A DNA stretch of 64,000 bases. It comes from Aquimarina sp042434915. GTDB lineage: Bacteria; Bacteroidota; Bacteroidia; Flavobacteriales; Flavobacteriaceae. This document shows positions 47,871-55,906 of the stretch, one piece after another (positions within the stretch are counted from its first letter, which is position 1; the number at the start of each line of letters is the position of its first letter). The translations under genes were made by a program, and so were the position numbers. The stretch covers positions 1,488,001 to 1,552,000 of the forward strand of contig NZ_CP170198.1 of the NCBI RefSeq assembly GCF_042434915.1. The letters are read 5' to 3'. The notes under the pieces are model-generated. The model did not search any database, had not been told where the DNA came from, and saw nothing but the letters and a program-made list of their open reading frames with translations.

Positions 47871-50285
47871 ATGCAGTCTGAAACACTATCTACGTCAACT
47901 ATTTCATTTGAAGAATATAGAAATCAAATACTTAACGATTACAAAACCGCTTTATTAAGTAGAGAATGTAGTCTTCTTGGGCGCAGAGAAGTATTGACTG
48001 GTAAATCAAAATTTGGAATTTTTGGAGATGGTAAGGAACTTCCACAACTGGCAATGGCAAAAGTCTTCAAAAATGGAGATTTTAGATCAGGGTATTACCG
48101 AGATCAAACTTTTATGATGGCTATTGATGCGTTATCTCCAGAACAATTTTTTTCAGGATTATATGCACATACCGATATAAATAGAGAACCTTTTTCTGCA
48201 GGAAGACAGATGGGAGGCCATTTCTCCACACATAGTCTTAACGAAGACGGGTCATGGAAAAAACTAACCGCACAAAAAAATTCCAGTTCGGATATTTCAC
48301 CAACTGCAGGTCAAATGCCAAGACTCCTTGGATTAGCACAAGCCTCAAAAGTATACCGAAGTGAAAAGGGACTTCATGACCAAACAGACTTTTCCATCGA
48401 TGGTAATGAGGTTGCTTGGGGAACTATAGGAAATGCTAGTACAAGTGAAGGTCTATTTTGGGAAACTATAAATGCTGGAGGTGTTCTACAAGTACCCATG
48501 GTAATTAGCGTTTGGGATGATGAATATGGTATTTCTGTCCATGCAAAACATCAAACTACCAAAGAAAATATATCTTTATTACTTGAAGGTTTTAAAAGAG
48601 ATGAAAACCATGATGGTTATGAAATTATAAAAGTAAAAGGTTGGGACTATCCTTCTTTGATTGATGCTTATGAAACTGCCGAAAAATTAGCCAGAGAAAA
48701 GCACATACCTGTTTTGATTCACGTTAAAGAATTAACACAACCTCAAGGTCATTCTACATCTGGATCGCACGAGCGTTATAAGGATGAAGAACGATTAGCT
48801 TGGGAGCGAGAACATGACTGTATCAAAAAATTCAAAGAATGGATTATTGATCACAATGTAGCCTCTGCTGAAGAATTAATTGCTATTGACAAAGAAGCAA
48901 AAAAAATTGTACGCCAAAGTAAAACAAGTGCTTGGAAAGAATATTTGTCTGAAATTGTCGAAGAGCAACAAGAAGCTCTGAAAATCCTAAAATCTGTCGA
49001 GGCAAAAAGTGAAAACAAAAATTTTATAGCTCCTTTAATAAATGGACTGGCCCAAAAAGACGAACCTATACGTAAAGATATATTAGAAGCTACTCGTAAA
49101 ACACTTCGTTATCTTACCAAAGAAGACTTTGTCGAAAAAGGAACTTTGCAAAGTTGGATTACAGATTATATTAAAAAAATACAACCTAGATATAGCAAAC
49201 ATCTCTTTAACGAGAATCAAACTGGTGTTACGCAAATTAAAGAAGTTGTTCCCATATACGACGCTGACTCAAAAGAAGTTGATGCACGCTTAATTCTTAG
49301 GGATAACTTTGACATAATTTTTGATACATTTCCTCAAGCCTTAATATTTGGTGAAGATAGCGGTAAAATTGGGGATGTGAATCAAGGGCTCGAAGGGCTT
49401 CAAGATAAATTTGGAGAAACTCGAGTTTCGGATGCGGGAATACGAGAAGCAACTATACTTGGTCAAGGAATTGGAATGGCCATGAGAGGTTTACGACCCA
49501 TTGCCGAAATACAATATTTGGATTATATTCTATATTGTATACAAGGCTTAAGTGATGATCTAGCCACTCTACGCTACCGTACGTTTGGCACTCAAAAAGC
49601 ACCACTAATTGTAAGAACACGAGGACATCGCCTTGAAGGAATTTGGCACTCTGGATCACAAATGGGAGGACTTATTCACTTACTAAGAGGAATTCATCTT
49701 TTGGTGCCACGTAACATGACCAAAGCCGCAGGGTTTTACAATACACTCTTAGAAAGTGATGAACCTGCTATTGTTGTAGAATGTCTTAATGGGTATCGTT
49801 TAAAAGAAAAAATGCCTGCAAATTTATCCGAAATTAGAACTCCTGTGGGAGTTGTTGAGACTATCAAAGAAGGTGTTGATATTACATTGGTATCTTACGG
49901 ATCAACATTACGACTTGTAGAACAAGCAGCCAAAGAGTTATTAACTACAGGGATCAACGCAGAGATTATCGATATACAATCATTATTGCCATTTGACATA
50001 CATCATGATATTGTAAAAAGCGTAGCCAAAACTAATCGTCTTCTTATCATCGACGAAGATGTTCCAGGTGGAGCATCTGGATATATTCTTCATAAACTTA
50101 TAGATGATCAAAATGTTTACAGACATCTAGATAGCAAACCACAAACATTGAGTGCACAGCCACACAGACCTGCTTTTGGAACTGATGGAGATTATTTTAG
50201 CAAACCTTCTGCCGATGATATTTTTGAAAAAGTATATGCTATCATGCACGAGGCTAAACCAGCAAAATTTCCAAAATTAAGATAA
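47871..50285 (+). CDS. Fused alpha/beta E1 component of a 2-oxoacid (probably branched-chain) dehydrogenase
   Basis: This 804-residue thiamine-diphosphate enzyme has alpha and beta subunits in one chain. The alpha part (about 1-380) has FGDGKELPQLAMAKVFKNGD, FRSGYYRDQTFMMAIDAL and GTIGNASTSEGLFWETINAG. The beta part (about 465-804) has FPQALIFGEDSGKIGDVNQG, RVSDAGIREATILGQGIGMA, IVRTRGHRLEGIWHSGSQMG and LLIIDEDVPGGASGYI. It would decarboxylate 2-oxoacids and acylate the E2 lipoyl domain. The Mg/ThDP motif reads GNA (residues 187-189), where GDA or GDG is usual. The gene is monocistronic with its own promoter; E2 and E3 are elsewhere. Confidence 0.9.
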   Translation: MQSETLSTSTISFEEYRNQILNDYKTALLSRECSLLGRREVLTGKSKFGIFGDGKELPQLAMAKVFKNGDFRSGYYRDQTFMMAIDALSPEQFFSGLYAHTDINREPFSAGRQMGGHFSTHSLNEDGSWKKLTAQKNSSSDISPTAGQMPRLLGLAQASKVYRSEKGLHDQTDFSIDGNEVAWGTIGNASTSEGLFWETINAGGVLQVPMVISVWDDEYGISVHAKHQTTKENISLLLEGFKRDENHDGYEIIKVKGWDYPSLIDAYETAEKLAREKHIPVLIHVKELTQPQGHSTSGSHERYKDEERLAWEREHDCIKKFKEWIIDHNVASAEELIAIDKEAKKIVRQSKTSAWKEYLSEIVEEQQEALKILKSVEAKSENKNFIAPLINGLAQKDEPIRKDILEATRKTLRYLTKEDFVEKGTLQSWITDYIKKIQPRYSKHLFNENQTGVTQIKEVVPIYDADSKEVDARLILRDNFDIIFDTFPQALIFGEDSGKIGDVNQGLEGLQDKFGETRVSDAGIREATILGQGIGMAMRGLRPIAEIQYLDYILYCIQGLSDDLATLRYRTFGTQKAPLIVRTRGHRLEGIWHSGSQMGGLIHLLRGIHLLVPRNMTKAAGFYNTLLESDEPAIVVECLNGYRLKEKMPANLSEIRTPVGVVETIKEGVDITLVSYGSTLRLVEQAAKELLTTGINAEIIDIQSLLPFDIHHDIVKSVAKTNRLLIIDEDVPGGASGYILHKLIDDQNVYRHLDSKPQTLSAQPHRPAFGTDGDYFSKPSADDIFEKVYAIMHEAKPAKFPKLR

Positions 50286-50298
50286 CTAAAAGCTTAAA

Positions 50299-50916
50299 TT
50301 AATTATAATTTTCAATAGCTAATCGTTCTCCGTTTTGGTAAGAAATAACAAATATCTTCTTACTAAAACCAGAGGCGATTAATATTTTTCTAAAATCCTG
50401 TGCTGCTTTTAAATTAGGAAATATACCTAAGCTTAATTTATTAAATTGGGAATCTTGATAACTAAGACCGTTGATATGATCTGAAGAAAATTCTGGATGA
50501 CTTTCTGGTAAAAATGCCGCAATTTGCACTGAATAAACAACACCTTTGTTCATAAGCTCTCTACTTTCATATAGATCAGCTTCGTATTCAGAGTTTTTAA
50601 GGTTTACATTATGATGTAGCGATGAGTTATCAATACTTTCGACTTTGATAGAGTCAATAATCCTAACTGCCGAATCCTTAGACACAAAATTAGTTTGGGT
50701 AGTTATAAAGTTTGTATATAAGTAAGAACCTACTGCAAGTAATGTAGTTAATAAAAATGTGGAGCTCGCGATTTTCCATTTTTTTTTGGAAACACAAGTT
50801 TGTTTAATTGTCGATGTTTTGTAATCTAGAAGTCTTTCTAGATCTTTTTGCTTTTTCTCTGCTTGCTCAATTTGTTCGTGAAGAGAGAGCAAGTCTTCTT
50901 CTTTAATTATAGGCAT
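50299..50916 (-). CDS. Single-pass membrane protein with C-terminal SPOR-like domain
   Basis: This 205-residue protein has an N-terminal cytosolic coiled coil (about 5-40, LHEQIEQAEKKQKDLERLL). One transmembrane helix follows (about 50-68, STFLLTTLLAVGSYLY), then a polar periplasmic linker. The C-terminal SPOR-like segment (about 125-200) has YSVQIAAFLPESHPEF, LSLGIFPNLKAAQDFRKIL and IASGFSKKIFVISYQNGERL. SPOR domains bind denuded peptidoglycan glycans, usually at division sites. It converges on the E1 gene with a 13-bp gap. Assignment to SPOR is by pattern and moderately sure. Confidence 0.65.
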   Translation of the reverse strand: MPIIKEEDLLSLHEQIEQAEKKQKDLERLLDYKTSTIKQTCVSKKKWKIASSTFLLTTLLAVGSYLYTNFITTQTNFVSKDSAVRIIDSIKVESIDNSSLHHNVNLKNSEYEADLYESRELMNKGVVYSVQIAAFLPESHPEFSSDHINGLSYQDSQFNKLSLGIFPNLKAAQDFRKILIASGFSKKIFVISYQNGERLAIENYN

Positions 50917-51713
50917 AAGAATATAGGGGATTTGGTTAACGTCTAATTTTATATCATACTTTTATTTTAATACAACAGATTTATAATATGAAGTTAAAAT
51001 CTCTATGAAAGATCAACATTCTTACTATCTAACATTGCTTTGATGACGAATTCTTTGTTTATAACTAATTTTCAACTTAGCTGTATATCACAAACTAAAC
51101 AATCCTATGCAATTGAATACGAATACAGAAAACCTAGCTTATATAAAATATTTAGTAGTTTAACATGTAAAAAATAAATCGATTTTATCTCTACCCTATT
51201 TCCTTAAAAAGGATATAAGAAATTAGTCATCTAACATTTCAATTTTATATTACAATTACAAACAAATTTCTCGTAAAAAACAATATAGTGTAAATCTAAG
51301 AAAAATCCTTCAAAAACTATGTATTAATTGCTAATTAATACTAATTAACACTTTAAAACGTTATTTTTTAACTTTTAAACGTGTTTTTAGCCAAACTAGC
51401 TCAATTTATTCAATACAAAATAATCAAGACAAAATGTAGCTTATATCAAATAATCTTATATACTTGTAAAAAAAATGGTTAACTGTATTAAATAATTAAT
51501 TTTGATAATTCATATATGCTTAACAAAATGAAATTTCTAGATATTCTGATTTGCTTATTTCACTATTCCTAGCTATTAAACACTGAAGTACTGCTCAAAA
51601 ATTCTTTAAAAAAGTTTATCAATTAATTTCTATGTTATAAAATTGTAAATTACTGATAATAGATTTTTCCAGAATATTTAAAACATCTTAAAACTAATCA
51701 TACCCCTAATAAA
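50917..51713. other. 797-bp AT-rich intergenic stretch without a recognised gene
   Basis: No coding frame of credible length and no strong hairpin was found on either strand. It separates two divergent genes (SPOR-like and LytTR regulator) and so contains both promoters, but I cannot pick a convincing -33/-7 pair. Composition is even more AT-rich than the flanking genes. It marks the change from housekeeping genes to the accessory region. Confidence 0.5.
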
Positions 51714-52457
51714 ATGAAACAGATACGTACAATTATTATTGATAATAATCCTGAACACGCCGCTTTACTAGATCAAACTTTACTTAAAAAATACGACAAT
51801 ATTGTTATCTCTAGTACTGCAACTACTTTGAGAGATGCCAAAGAAAATATTAAAAAGGATGATTACGATATCATTATTTTAAATGTAATGCTAGAAAATG
51901 AATGTACTTTTGAAAGTCTTTCTTCTTTTATGCATTATGCTAATGAAAGAGAACTTATCATCTTATCTCATACAGAAAAGTATGCGCTAAATGCTTTTGA
52001 ATATGGAGCTACAGATTTTGTTATTGTTCCTGTTACATCTAATGCTATCACTAAAGCTATTGATAAAGCTATTAAAAACATACTATTAAAAGATGCCAAT
52101 ATTTCTCAAGGATTTCAATCTAGCAAAAAACCTTTAGAAATTATTGCAATTTCTAATACTCATAAGGTAGATTTAATTCCGGTTAATGAAATTATATACC
52201 TCAAATCTGAAGGGAAATATACTCTTTTTCACACCACAAAAAAAGGTGATCTATTATCGAGTAAAAACTTAGGTGAGTATGAAAAATTGTTATCCGATGA
52301 TTCCTTCTTTAGAATACATCACTCTTATATTGCTAATATTAAATATGCGATAAATATTCAGAAAAAAGATGGTATATATCTAGAAATACCAAATAAACAA
52401 TTCTTACCAATTTCTAAAAGAAAGCGAGAGTCTCTTTACCAATATCTGGGTATTTAG
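51714..52457 (+). CDS. LytTR-family DNA-binding regulator with degenerate receiver domain
   Basis: This 247-residue protein has a CheY-like N-terminal domain (1-120) and a LytTR DNA-binding domain (about 140-247). The LytTR domain has VDLIPVNEIIYLKSEGKYTL, SSKNLGEYEKLLSDDSFFRI and HHSYIANIKYA. The receiver fold is kept, but the phospho-acceptor Asp is Asn57 (DIIILNVML), one of the two acidic residues is Asn11 (IIIDNNP), and the conserved Lys is Val105 before Pro106. It is therefore probably not regulated by phosphorylation. No histidine kinase is adjacent. It stands alone between long AT-rich gaps, about 1.3 kb before the LRR array. Confidence 0.85.
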   Translation: MKQIRTIIIDNNPEHAALLDQTLLKKYDNIVISSTATTLRDAKENIKKDDYDIIILNVMLENECTFESLSSFMHYANERELIILSHTEKYALNAFEYGATDFVIVPVTSNAITKAIDKAIKNILLKDANISQGFQSSKKPLEIIAISNTHKVDLIPVNEIIYLKSEGKYTLFHTTKKGDLLSSKNLGEYEKLLSDDSFFRIHHSYIANIKYAINIQKKDGIYLEIPNKQFLPISKRKRESLYQYLGI

Positions 52458-52466
52458 CATTTTATA

Positions 52467-52511
52467 AAACGGTCAGTTTGTTTAACGTTAAAGTTTTGTA
52501 ACTGACCGTTT
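52467..52511 (+). terminator. Intrinsic terminator after the LytTR regulator
   Basis: A 12-bp perfect stem (52467-52478 with 52500-52511) encloses a 21-base loop and is followed by a T-rich stretch, 9 bp after the stop codon. Confidence 0.8.
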
Positions 52512-52933
52512 ATATCATTTTTATTTTTTTTCGAAATAATGTGTATCTCGTTAACAACTCGTTGAGTACAAAAATTTTGCTTTGGTTATACTACATTCTT
52601 CTTGATCTTCCTGATTTTTTTCATAAATCTGTGGTTGAACTTCTTCTGGTTCTGGAGTTTTCTATTTCTAGATTATTATTTATTTGAATTGACCTCCTCC
52701 CATTTTATACAGGACAGTTTATATTTAGAGTATTCTGAGAAATAAATGGTCAACGTTTAAAATTATGATTACCTAATTAATTTCATTCGTATCATCGCCA
52801 ACTAATATTGATTTTAATTGTTTTACTTGTGAATACTTCCTGATAAACGAAGTAGAATATCCTATATATAGCACGTACGTATTTTATAAATATATTAAAA
52901 ACTAATAATCTTACATTCCCTTAACTATTAATT
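52512..52933. other. AT-rich intergenic stretch with a possible decayed small gene on the minus strand
   Basis: No intact gene is visible. On the minus strand from 52703 an ATG gives MGGGQFK and stops. Downstream, an open but start-less frame of about 36 residues reads PEPEEVQPQIYEKNQEDQEE and ends in STSC. This could be a frameshifted remnant or chance. The rest holds the upstream region of the gene at 52934, without a clear consensus promoter. Confidence 0.35.
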
Positions 52934-53578
52934 ATGGAAGAACACTTAAATTTATTTTATAAAAAATCAAACATTATTGGGTACACAGGAGACATCGATA
53001 ATAATCCTACAGTTTACTTTTTAAAAACGGATAGCCAAGGTTCGCACATATTTGGTCATATAACTCAAGCACATGAAGTTGAAGATAATGTTGGCAGATC
53101 CAATGTCTTTATATCCGATGAATACAAATTAGAAAATCGATGGGTAAAACTTCATGAAAACAAATATACGTTTACTGAAGCTAAAAGTTTAAACAGTTCT
53201 TATGTTAATGTAGAAACTATTGGTAATGATATTCTTCATGTCTCACGTCATAAATTTAAAGTAGCAAATACTGATATAAAATTGAATAAATTAGCACAAG
53301 CTATAACTAAATACCCTAATCTGAAAAAGATTGCTAAGACGATGAATGAAAAGCAACTTATGAGTACTGAAACGGTAGATTTTAAATCAATTAAACCTCA
53401 ATTAAAACCTACTAAAAAAGAAACCGCTCAAAAGAATAAGGCAAAGTTTACTAGTGAGCAACTAAAAGGTTTTGTAAACCTTGCATTTTCTTTAGGAGAA
53501 TCACAAAATGATAAAAATGTTAAAGAAAAAACTTCTAAGGTGCTTGATAAAAAAAAACAACGCAAACACGGAATGTAA
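52934..53578 (+). CDS. Orphan 214-residue protein with strongly basic C-terminal tail
   Basis: I do not recognise this protein. The N-terminal half (about 1-120) looks beta-rich (NNPTVYFLKTDSQGSHIFGH, YVNVETIGNDILHVSRHKFK). The middle is helical, and the C-terminal 75 residues are Lys-rich, ending KKKQRKHGM. There is no signal peptide or membrane helix. The last residues (basic run, then Gly-Met at the stop) resemble the ends of the five neighbouring LRR proteins, which close in RGM or RGV. It faces the LRR array convergently. A partner or co-exported role is possible, but this rests only on the tail and position. Confidence 0.65.
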   Translation: MEEHLNLFYKKSNIIGYTGDIDNNPTVYFLKTDSQGSHIFGHITQAHEVEDNVGRSNVFISDEYKLENRWVKLHENKYTFTEAKSLNSSYVNVETIGNDILHVSRHKFKVANTDIKLNKLAQAITKYPNLKKIAKTMNEKQLMSTETVDFKSIKPQLKPTKKETAQKNKAKFTSEQLKGFVNLAFSLGESQNDKNVKEKTSKVLDKKKQRKHGM

Positions 53579-53637
53579 ATTAAAGACTTGTTTATCATCA
53601 TATTACGGGATCATACACAAACCATCTTTGTTATACA

Positions 53638-53671
53638 AGAGGATGCAACTTAAGATATGTTGCACCCTCTT
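53638..53671 (+). terminator. Hairpin terminator after the orphan gene
   Basis: An interrupted stem (AAGAGG and TGCAAC pairing with GTTGCA and CCTCTT around a 9-base loop) is followed by TTATAAG. It lies 60 bp past the stop at 53578 and between convergent genes. Confidence 0.6.
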
Positions 53672-53746
53672 TATAAGCAGTATCTTATAAACTGTATAAA
53701 TTCTTGAATCTTTGGTTAAAAAATTAATTCATTGTATTATTTAATT

Positions 53747-55681
53747 CTAAACACCTCTTCCGCGAGGGCTTCGGGACCTCCTTTTTGGATTTTTATTAGA
53801 GTTTTGCTGTTTAATAGATGTTAAAGTAGCTGCGATATTGCTTTTAGATTGTTCTATGAATGCATGTGTAACATTATCATAATTTTCGACTGCTTCGTTA
53901 AAAAGTGTGGTTCTAAGATTATTCTTTAAAGCTTGCGTATCAATAACTCTTAAGACATCGCTACGATCATAATATGTTACAGAAAGTTCTTTGGCTTTCG
54001 GATCATTCTCTAAATAGTTTTTAAACTCACTTTCAAAATTATTGATATTACGGCTTATATCAGTCTCAATAGCTAAACTTTGACAATGTTCTTCTCTCAA
54101 TACCATTAACTTTACAGGATCCACTATATACTTATTGTCATCACTTTTTATTAAAATATCATTATTATCTTTTTTACAACAAATATTAGCAAGAGCTAGA
54201 ATTGCATTTTGGTCATCCCGTACCATATTATAGGCAAACTCTAAACTGATAGATTTTGATTCTAAAGGAGTTCTGGGTTCCTCTTGTAAAAAAGGAGAAC
54301 TATAATTCTTCCTAATATTCTTCACCTGATCTTTAGTAGCTACAGGAGCATATATAAAATTGACAAGACCGCTAATTTTTTCTATAAATTCAGTTGTATT
54401 GGCTTCTTGACTACTAAACTTTTTTATAAGTGACTTTTCTAAAGCTTCTCTCTCTAACAGGCACTCTAAAAAAGAATCCATTTTGCCATTTTTGGCATGT
54501 ATTCCTATATGATTTTGTATTAATAAACTAGTTACTGGAGTCGCACAGTGACCTAAAGAAGTAGTTATGGTCTGTAATTCTATTTCACTCCTACCTTCTG
54601 TATTATCCAGAACTTTATTTAATATTTCTTTTACGTTTTTTCTGTATATTTCTTGAAGCTCACTTGGATTTTCTTCAGTTGATAATGGACTAAATTCAAT
54701 GAAATTTGAAATTACTTTCTCAGTAGACAATTCATTATTCTTTGCATCTTTATATCTCTTATCAGAAGTATAAAGACTTGTTAATCCATTTTTTATTTGG
54801 TTGCGTTCTTCTTCTGTTGGATAAAGTACAGTCAAAGCCTGATCTACAGTCAACGCTCTAATTACTAAGTTATTTGTTACAACAGCACTAGTACTAAGAT
54901 CTTGTATCCAGCTTAAGGTATGTTGATCTAAAGGGTTTCCTGCACGCTCAATTACTTCTAGAGACTCTAATTGACGTATATTTTCTGGTAGACTTGTTAA
55001 TCTATTAAAAGACAATTTAAGATGTTGCAAATTAGAAAGTTTACCAATACTCTCAGGTATTGCAGTTATTTGGTTTCCCGAAATATCCAAATTCTTAAGG
55101 TTTGATAAATCTCCTATACTATCTGGTAAAGAATTGATTTGATTATTTTTTACATTTAAAGCTATGAGTTCTCCAAAAGAACTCATATTTGGTAAACTAT
55201 TTAATCTATTCAGGTGTAAATTTATCTCTTTTAGGTGTACTAATGCTGTAAAATTATCGGGTAAAGCAACTAACTTATTGGCAGTTAAATTTAAAGATTT
55301 AAGATTACTAAGTTTACCTATACCATCAGGTAATCCAGTTAATATATTATGACTTAATTCTATACTCGTTAGATGTTTTAAATTTTCAATTTCATTAGGA
55401 ATAGAACTAAGTACTTTATTGTTACTAATCTTTAATTTTGTCAACTCTTGCAATGAACCCAACTCCTTAGGGATTTTGGTTATTTTAAACGAATCTTCTA
55501 AAGTAAACTCTTTTAGGTCTGGAATTTCCTTGTTGATATATACTATTAATTTTTTTAAACCCTTATCCTTTAGGTCAAGACCAAAAAATTTTAATGATTT
55601 ACCATTTTCTCTAGCAACCTGATGCACATACTTTTTTGCATTTTCTAAGACTTCGTCCTTTAGACTTAAGATATTTCCCAT
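53747..55681 (-). CDS. LRR protein, array copy 1 (MGN-type N-terminus, Arg/Ser-rich tail)
   Basis: This 644-residue protein starts MGNILSLKDEVLENAKKYVH, with no signal peptide. Residues about 60-270 form about nine 22-23-residue leucine-rich repeats of the LPDSIGDLSNLKNLDISGNQ type. A linker with LYPTEEERNQIKNGL (about 295) leads to the shared C-terminal domain (about 330-610). That domain contains SLGHCATPV (Cys379), LLEREALEKS, EFIEKISG, NICCKKD and YIVDPVKL. The tail reads KRRSRSPRGRGV. LRRs bind proteins; the C-terminal domain matches no family I know. It is the most diverged and last gene of the tandem array, with an upstream region nearly identical to that of copy 2. Confidence 0.8.
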   Translation of the reverse strand: MGNILSLKDEVLENAKKYVHQVARENGKSLKFFGLDLKDKGLKKLIVYINKEIPDLKEFTLEDSFKITKIPKELGSLQELTKLKISNNKVLSSIPNEIENLKHLTSIELSHNILTGLPDGIGKLSNLKSLNLTANKLVALPDNFTALVHLKEINLHLNRLNSLPNMSSFGELIALNVKNNQINSLPDSIGDLSNLKNLDISGNQITAIPESIGKLSNLQHLKLSFNRLTSLPENIRQLESLEVIERAGNPLDQHTLSWIQDLSTSAVVTNNLVIRALTVDQALTVLYPTEEERNQIKNGLTSLYTSDKRYKDAKNNELSTEKVISNFIEFSPLSTEENPSELQEIYRKNVKEILNKVLDNTEGRSEIELQTITTSLGHCATPVTSLLIQNHIGIHAKNGKMDSFLECLLEREALEKSLIKKFSSQEANTTEFIEKISGLVNFIYAPVATKDQVKNIRKNYSSPFLQEEPRTPLESKSISLEFAYNMVRDDQNAILALANICCKKDNNDILIKSDDNKYIVDPVKLMVLREEHCQSLAIETDISRNINNFESEFKNYLENDPKAKELSVTYYDRSDVLRVIDTQALKNNLRTTLFNEAVENYDNVTHAFIEQSKSNIAATLTSIKQQNSNKNPKRRSRSPRGRGV

Positions 55682-55686
55682 TTTTT

Positions 55687-55865
55687 TTTATTTTATTTTC
55701 ACCTTCATTGTATAAACAATGGCGAGCGTTATTACTATTAAATATTCTAATTAGAACTAATATGTTGAAGCTATCGATTATAAATAGTCTTTTGAGTTAA
55801 TCAATAGAACCAGATACTTAGTATTAAACTTTTTTTATTTCTAATATTGGAAACATAAGTACTCT
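55687..55865. repeat. Upstream repeat A (179 bp), near-identical to 57963-58141
   Basis: This intergenic block aligns without gaps to 57963-58141 (constant offset 2276 bp) with only scattered substitutions. It lies immediately upstream of copy 1; the partner lies upstream of copy 2. The similarity continues into the first codons (MGNI...KDE). It shows that the 5' regions of copies 1 and 2 arose by duplication or are kept alike by conversion. Confidence 0.85.
55706..55721. promoter_or_regulatory. Inverted repeat upstream of LRR copy 1 (possible operator)
   Basis: CATTGT, a 4-base spacer (ATAA) and ACAATG form a perfect 6+6 palindrome 25 bp before the copy 1 start codon. The same element with spacer ATTA occurs at the same position before copy 2. 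A dimeric regulator site or an mRNA 5' stem are both possible. Confidence 0.45.
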
Positions 55866-55884
55866 TATCCTTGAGCGCGATTAT

Positions 55885-55906
55885 AAACAGTACGTTTTTA
55901 CTGTTT
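55885..55906 (-). terminator. Stem-loop at the stop codon of LRR copy 2
   Basis: On the minus strand an 8-bp perfect stem (AAACAGTA/TACTGTTT, loop of 6) starts at the copy 2 stop codon. Related stem-loops sit at the ends of copies 3 and 4. It is a likely 3' end or mRNA-stabilising structure; a long U tract is missing. Confidence 0.5.
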
